Below are positions 31,238-35,363 of a stretch of DNA of 35,363 bases, one piece after another. The notes under the pieces are model-generated. The model ran no database searches. It saw nothing but the letters and a program-made list of their open reading frames with translations, and was not told where the DNA came from. Source of the DNA: Sulfurimonas sp. (lineage in GTDB: Bacteria; Campylobacterota; Campylobacteria; Campylobacterales; Sulfurimonadaceae); assembly GCF_023229105.1 (NCBI RefSeq), contig NZ_JALNZY010000016.1, forward strand, positions 1-35,363, in the 5' to 3' direction. The position numbers and the translations under genes are program-made. Within the stretch, counting starts at the first letter, position 1. Every line of letters starts with the position of its first letter.

Positions 31238-32194
31238 TTAAGATTTAACGTTTTTCATACTCATAACTTCTACAATAAGAGGAATTATATTTTGACTTTT
31301 TGTCTTATCTATAAATCCATCTGCACCTAAGACTTCAGCTTCTCTTTTATTGTTTGAACCGGTCATTGAACTATTTACAATAACGGGTATATTTTTAGTT
31401 TTTGAAGAGCCTTTTAGTAGTTTAACTACTGTAAATCCTGACATTTCAGGCATCTCTATATCTGTAATTACGGCAGGTATTTCTGAAGCATTATCACCTA
31501 GAGAATCTATATAATCAATAAGAAGTTTTCCATTGTCAAAGAGTTTCATAGATATGTTGGCATTTTTAAAAATCTGCATTAGATGCTTTTGCGCTGTTTT
31601 AGAATCCTCTGCTACTAAAACTGTTCCATTTTTTAGCTTGCTAGGCATTTCTATATCTTTTAAATTTGCAGGAGATTCAAGTACATTTACCATGGCTTGC
31701 GGGATAACGTCTGCTAAGAGTTTTTCATAATCTAGAACAAGACATAAACTTCCATCTTCAAGCCTTGTGTCGTTTATGACTAGATTGTCTTCTCCCATTC
31801 TGTAGCTTTTAGGGGCATGCATTTCATTCCAGTTTTTCTTTAAAACTCTATAAGCAGACATAATTCTTAAACCGATTACGATTCCATTAAAGTCGCAAAC
31901 AAGAATGTTTGATAAGCTTTTCTCCTCTTTTGAAAGAGATATTCCTAGCCATAACGGAAGATTTAGTATGGGAATTTGCATCCCGCGAAGAACGATTGTG
32001 CCCTCAAGCATCTTGTGCGATGAGGGTATTTGAGTTATGAAATGATTTTTTGATTCCACGACTTCACGTGTTTTAAAAACATTTATAGCATAATATGCAG
32101 AGTCTGTTTTGTTACTAACTCTAAATACTAAAAGTTGTAGTTCATTATTTTTTGCTAAGTTTGTAGCAGCATCTACCTTGTCTAAAACGGACAT
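31238..32194 (-). CDS. cheV: chemotaxis coupling protein CheV (CheW-REC)
   Basis: 318 residues. The N-terminal CheW-like domain (about 15-165) includes LQLLVFRVSNKTDSAYYAINVFKTREV, LRGMQIPILNLPLWLG and DTRLEDGSLCLVLDYEKLL. The C-terminal receiver domain (about 190-316) begins TVLVAEDSKTAQKHLMQIF with the acidic pair, has the phosphoacceptor aspartate in TDIEMPEMSG (D245), the conserved Ser/Thr in VNSSM and the lysine in FIDKTKS. CheV couples chemoreceptors to CheA and adapts through phosphorylation of its receiver. It stands alone here, without other che genes, as is usual for dispersed chemotaxis genes in this phylum. AAGG is seven bases before the ATG. Several CheV paralogues are common, so the number cannot be assigned. 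Confidence 0.92.
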   Translation of the reverse strand: MSVLDKVDAATNLAKNNELQLLVFRVSNKTDSAYYAINVFKTREVVESKNHFITQIPSSHKMLEGTIVLRGMQIPILNLPLWLGISLSKEEKSLSNILVCDFNGIVIGLRIMSAYRVLKKNWNEMHAPKSYRMGEDNLVINDTRLEDGSLCLVLDYEKLLADVIPQAMVNVLESPANLKDIEMPSKLKNGTVLVAEDSKTAQKHLMQIFKNANISMKLFDNGKLLIDYIDSLGDNASEIPAVITDIEMPEMSGFTVVKLLKGSSKTKNIPVIVNSSMTGSNNKREAEVLGADGFIDKTKSQNIIPLIVEVMSMKNVKS

Positions 32195-32233
32195 TTACAG
32201 CCTTTAAATTATACTTGTGCCAATTAAAAAATC

Positions 32234-32239
32234 ATATCG
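32234..32239 (-). promoter_or_regulatory. possible sigma28 (FliA) -10 element upstream of cheV
   Basis: CGATAT on the minus strand, 40 bases upstream of the cheV ATG, fits the CGATWT -10 element known for Campylobacter FliA promoters. A TATAAT at 32208-32213 is a competing sigma70 box but would start transcription almost at the ribosome binding site. No clear -35 is visible, so this is tentative. Confidence 0.25.
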
Positions 32240-32326
32240 AAATTATGATGAAATATGCTTGAATGTTAATAATGAAATGGTAAAATTAACATAATTATTT
32301 TAAGTTAACCTTATAAGGAGTGTTTA

Positions 32327-33124
32327 ATGAGAATTTTTATTGTTATTGCTTTACTTTTTAGCCTTTGCTATGCAAAGGTGTACTATGCAAAGGTTGAGCC
32401 TTATGAGGTAAGAGATATATCTTCAAATATCTCCGGTTTAGTAGTTAGCGCAGATGAGACCATGATAGGAAAAGTTCTTTCTTCTAAAGCATATATAGAG
32501 ATTGATTGTGAAGTTGATGAAAAAGAGCTTAAGCTTACAAGAGAAAAATTGATGTATATAAAAAACAGTCTAGAGATAAATGAGGCTGTTCTAGTTAACT
32601 TGGAAGATTCACTTGCAAAAAAAAGAGATAACTATAGAAAAATTGAGCCTTTGAAATTTAAATCTTCGGTTGAAAAAGATAGAGAGTTTTATGATTTGAT
32701 TACAAGTGAAAATCTCTATCTAAACACAAAAAAAGAGATTCAAAATTTAAAAGTACAAATATCGGATTTGCGATTAAAAGAGGTTCAACTTGAGAGAAGC
32801 ATCAAAGATAAAAAATTAGTCGCAGAGGGTTTTGTCCTCTATGAGTTGCTTGTAAAACCGGGTCAAGTTGTAGGAATGGCTGCTCCTTTGGCAAAGGTTG
32901 CCGATGTATCTAAAGCTCTGCTTAGTATATATCTTGATGAGTCGGATGCTTTAGATGCAAAAAAGATGATTATATATATTGAGGGTGAAAAAACTCCCTA
33001 TAAAGTTTCGAGACTTTTAAATATTGCAGATAGTAAAAATATATCTAAGTACATGGCTCAGATAGTCATAGACTCTCCAAAGCTTTTTTCTAAGCTTGTA
33101 AAAGTAGAACTAAGAAATGAGTAA
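32327..33124 (+). CDS. periplasmic adaptor-like (HlyD/membrane fusion protein-like) protein
   Basis: 265 residues. A signal peptide covers residues 1-16 (FIVIALLFSLCYA, cleavage after CYA). A short beta segment follows (YYAKVEPYEVRDISSNISGLVV, similar to the lipoyl/barrel-sandwich half-motif), then a long coiled coil (about 55-165, LEDSLAKKRDNYRK, LKVQISDLRLKEVQLERSIK), the second half-motif (VLYELLVKPGQVVGMAAPLAKVAD) and a C-terminal beta domain. This is the order seen in HlyD/MFP adaptors. No ABC, RND or MFS transporter or outer membrane factor is adjacent, so the partner is unknown. An AAGGAG is seven bases before the ATG. Its end overlaps the molybdopterin oxidoreductase start by 8 bases. 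Confidence 0.78.
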   Translation: MRIFIVIALLFSLCYAKVYYAKVEPYEVRDISSNISGLVVSADETMIGKVLSSKAYIEIDCEVDEKELKLTREKLMYIKNSLEINEAVLVNLEDSLAKKRDNYRKIEPLKFKSSVEKDREFYDLITSENLYLNTKKEIQNLKVQISDLRLKEVQLERSIKDKKLVAEGFVLYELLVKPGQVVGMAAPLAKVADVSKALLSIYLDESDALDAKKMIIYIEGEKTPYKVSRLLNIADSKNISKYMAQIVIDSPKLFSKLVKVELRNE

Positions 33125-34850
33125 GATTACGGCATGTCCTCTAGACTGCTATGATGCCTGCGAGATTTTATTTAATGATGGGAAGTTGAAAGGTTTAAAA
33201 AGTGGACATACGCATGGTTTTTTGTGTCCTCATCTGAATCATTATGAAAAATATACAACTATTAAAAAGCCCAGATATAAAGGGGTAGAGATAAGTCTCG
33301 AAGATGCGCTTTTAAAACTTAAGGAGATGATACTCTTGCATGAGAAGAGTGAAATACTGCACTATCGCGGGAGCGGAAATTTTGCTTTGATGCAGGAGGT
33401 TACAGATCATTTTTTTGCTTCTTTGGGAGCTGTTTTAACACAAGGAACTCTTTGTGATGGAGCAGGGGAGGCGGGAATAATTCAGGGTAGAGGCAGTAAC
33501 AAAAATATGCCTATACATGAAGTGGCAAAATCTGAGGTCGTAATATTTTGGGGAAGAAATCCTCATACAACCTCTAGCCATCTTCTGCCTCTTATAAAAG
33601 ATAAAAAAATTATTGTTATAGATCCCATTAAAACAAAAATAGCAAAGATGGCGGATTTGCATCTTCAGCTAAAACCGCATACTGATCTTTTTTTGGCAAT
33701 GCTGCTTAGCCGTTTTTTGCATATACAAAACGGATGCAATGAGGAGTTTTTAGAGGCATATGCAAGCGAATATGAAGAGTATTATGAGCTGACGCAAAAT
33801 ATTAGAATAAAAGCAGTTCTTGATCAAATCAACGTCTCCTTGGAACAACTCGGAGATATATTGGACTTGGTAAAGGGTAAGAGAGTTGCTATAGTCTGTG
33901 GTGTAGGGATACAAAAATATAGCAACGGTGCTGATGTCATGAGGGCAATAGACGCATTTGCTGTGATGCTTGGTCTTTTTGGCAAAGAGGGATGCGGTGT
34001 TAGCTATCTTGGTTCTTCAAGAGCAGAGATAGTTATGCCTTTTAATCAAAAAGCAAAAAAAATCTCAAAGGTAGATACGGAGTTCGCGGATTTTAAAACT
34101 GTTTTTATTCAGGGAGCAAATCCACTCTCACAGATGCCAAATTCGCTCAGAGTAAAAGAGTCAATCGCTAAAGTGCAAAATATCGTCTATTTCGGGCTTT
34201 ATGAGAATGAGACAAGCAAGATTTCTGATTTGGTAATACCTGCTAAGAGTTTTTTATATAAAAATGATATCAGAACCTCATACTCTAATAATGTGATGTC
34301 CTTTATGCCTAAAGTTGCAAACAGTGATATTGGGATAAGTGAGTATGATTTGAGTGCTTATTTGTGCAGAGAGTTTGATATCGAGCTTGAGAGTGAGGAG
34401 TTTTATATAAAGTATTTTAAAAATTTTGCAGTACAGAAGATAGATGGCTCTTGGTATGTAGAAAACAGAGAAGATATACCGTACAAAGATGGCTTTGATA
34501 CAAAGACGAAAGAATTTTTATTTTTAGATGAGTTAGACTCAAAGATAGATGAAGATGACAGATTTCATCTAATTACTTGCAAAAGTCAAGCGAGCTTAAA
34601 TTCACAATTTAATCCAGAGAAGAGCGTATATCTGAACCGTTGTTTGGGATACAAAGAGGGAGAGATGGTAACTGTATCTTCAGTAGATGGAAGCGTAGAG
34701 CTAATGGTTAAGCACTGTGATGATTTGCGTGAGGATTGTGTTTTAATCTACAGCGGAACAAGAGGCGTTAATAATTTAACAACTTCAAAACATGCACTCT
34801 ATGCAAAGAGTGCGATATTTCAAGAAAACAGAGTGGAGATAAATAGATGA
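33117..34850 (+). CDS. molybdopterin-dependent oxidoreductase, cytoplasmic, substrate unknown
   Basis: 577 residues, short for the DMSO reductase superfamily (often 700-900). The N-terminus has no Tat signal and binds one [4Fe-4S] cluster through C7, C11, C15 and C37 (CPLDCYDACE and FLCPHL). Then come RGSGNFALMQEV, the segment TLCDGAGEAG in which C113 is the likely Mo or W ligand, VIFWGRNPHTTSSH, IVIDPIKTKIAKMADLHLQLKPHTD (pterin-binding), VAIVCGVGIQKYSNG, IQGANPLSQMP and a C-terminal molydopterin dinucleotide-binding domain (about 465-577, HLITCKSQASLNSQFN). No electron-transfer subunit or maturation chaperone is adjacent. It overlaps the adaptor gene by 8 bases upstream and argD by 4 bases downstream. 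Substrate cannot be read from the sequence. Confidence 0.87.
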   Translation: MSKITACPLDCYDACEILFNDGKLKGLKSGHTHGFLCPHLNHYEKYTTIKKPRYKGVEISLEDALLKLKEMILLHEKSEILHYRGSGNFALMQEVTDHFFASLGAVLTQGTLCDGAGEAGIIQGRGSNKNMPIHEVAKSEVVIFWGRNPHTTSSHLLPLIKDKKIIVIDPIKTKIAKMADLHLQLKPHTDLFLAMLLSRFLHIQNGCNEEFLEAYASEYEEYYELTQNIRIKAVLDQINVSLEQLGDILDLVKGKRVAIVCGVGIQKYSNGADVMRAIDAFAVMLGLFGKEGCGVSYLGSSRAEIVMPFNQKAKKISKVDTEFADFKTVFIQGANPLSQMPNSLRVKESIAKVQNIVYFGLYENETSKISDLVIPAKSFLYKNDIRTSYSNNVMSFMPKVANSDIGISEYDLSAYLCREFDIELESEEFYIKYFKNFAVQKIDGSWYVENREDIPYKDGFDTKTKEFLFLDELDSKIDEDDRFHLITCKSQASLNSQFNPEKSVYLNRCLGYKEGEMVTVSSVDGSVELMVKHCDDLREDCVLIYSGTRGVNNLTTSKHALYAKSAIFQENRVEINR

Positions 34851-35363
34851 GTGATAATATAGTAGAGGTAGATAAAAAGTATGTTTTACCGACTTATGCA
34901 AGAGCGGATGTTGAGTTTGTAAGTGGTGATAATGCAAGATTGGTTGATTCAGATGGTAAAAAATATATAGATTTTGCCTCAGGTATAGCAGTTGTTAGTG
35001 TGGGACATGCAAACAAAAGAGTAAATGATGCTATCTGCAAACAGCTCTCTAATTTAACGCATACGTCAAACCTCTACTATATTGCTCCGCAGGCTCGTGC
35101 GGCAAAGAAGATAGTTGATGCCAGCGGCTATGATATGAAGTGTTTTTTTGCAAACAGCGGAGCCGAGGCAAATGAGGGAGCTATAAAGATAGCTAGAAAA
35201 TTTGGTGAAAGAGACGGAGAGATAAAAAGATATAAAGTAATAACTCTTCAGCACTCTTTTCACGGCAGAACGATTACGACGGTAAAAGCAACGGGTCAAG
35301 AGAAGATGCATAACTATTTTGGACCTTACCCTGATGGATTTGTATATGCGGATAATATAGATC
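34847..35363 (+). CDS. argD: acetylornithine aminotransferase, N-terminal part (cut by window end)
   Basis: 172 residues are visible from the ATG at 34847, which shares ATGA with the stop of the molybdopterin gene. It is a class III PLP aminotransferase: YVLPTYARADVEFVSGDNARLVDSDGKKYIDF, ASGIAVVSVGHAN, HTSNLYYIAPQARAA, FFANSGAEANEGAIKIARKFG, and LQHSFHGRTITTVKATGQ. The opening LPTYAR with GDNARLVDSDGKKYIDF and the HTSNLYY block are typical of ArgD, which aminates N-acetylglutamate semialdehyde in arginine synthesis; succinyldiaminopimelate transamination is a common second role. The PLP lysine lies beyond the window. No other arg gene is in view. Confidence 0.9.
   Translation, partial: MSDNIVEVDKKYVLPTYARADVEFVSGDNARLVDSDGKKYIDFASGIAVVSVGHANKRVNDAICKQLSNLTHTSNLYYIAPQARAAKKIVDASGYDMKCFFANSGAEANEGAIKIARKFGERDGEIKRYKVITLQHSFHGRTITTVKATGQEKMHNYFGPYPDGFVYADNID

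Noticed and set aside
32195..32232. Sigma54 promoter upstream of cheV (TTGGCAC at the -24 place)
   Set aside because: The required GC at -12 is absent; the following bases are TAATT.
1..35363. Mobile element, phage, CRISPR or defence island
   Set aside because: No transposase, integrase, repeat array, cas or toxin-antitoxin gene, and no terminal repeats or clear composition shift were seen.

Overview
This window looks like a chromosomal segment of a low-GC member of the Campylobacterota (former Epsilonproteobacteria), most likely close to Sulfurimonas. Three things point there. The block cvpA-like / fur / lysS / glyA / DUF1882-like gene / SPOR gene / aroE has the gene order I remember from Campylobacter and in part Helicobacter. 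It has a class II DAHP synthase. It also has the tandem Usp, CheV and OadGAB set of free-living relatives. I saw no rRNA, tRNA, CRISPR, insertion sequence or phage gene. No stretch over 300 bases lacks a gene; the longest gap is the 269-base usp/htpG intergenic region.

Region 1 (1-9483) is a storage-polysaccharide cluster. On the minus strand a tight operon reads: a sugar-nucleotidyltransferase fused to a degenerate phosphohexomutase-like domain, then a GH57 glycosidase fused to a GalT-type nucleotidylyltransferase, glycogen synthase (glgA), a ROK sugar kinase, and the first 29 codons of an alpha-glucan phosphorylase cut by the window edge. Divergent to it is a GH57 4-alpha-glucanotransferase. 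Together these would make, remodel and break down an alpha-1,4-glucan. No glgC and no GH13 branching enzyme is present here, so the NDP-glucose source for GlgA is an open question. The two fusion proteins are the most unusual items in the window.

Region 2 (9496-17945, minus strand) is a long co-directional run. From its 5' end it holds a diguanylate cyclase, a CvpA-like membrane protein, Fur, LysS, GlyA and a DUF1882-like protein. After a short gap come a SPOR-domain protein, TrpE and AroE. Many junctions overlap or are separated by only a few bases, and trpE and lysS appear to start at TTG.

Region 3 (18110-26227) has class II DAHP synthase facing a Uup-like ABC-F ATPase, with a long hairpin that contains both stop codons. 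It continues with a beta-CASP metallo-hydrolase, a small membrane protein, a tandem Usp protein and HtpG. HtpG ends in a clear intrinsic terminator.

Region 4 (26327-27662) is a set of small, poorly known genes: a helical protein with an Hpt-like motif, and three small membrane proteins on the minus strand. One of these is only 55 aa.

Region 5 (27808-35363) holds the sodium-pump oxaloacetate decarboxylase operon oadG-oadA-oadB, whose OadB carries an unusual signal-peptide-like extension. A convergent CheV follows. Last is a plus-strand unit of a periplasmic adaptor-like protein, an orphan cytoplasmic molybdopterin oxidoreductase and argD (cut by the window end), in which successive genes overlap by 8 and 4 bases.
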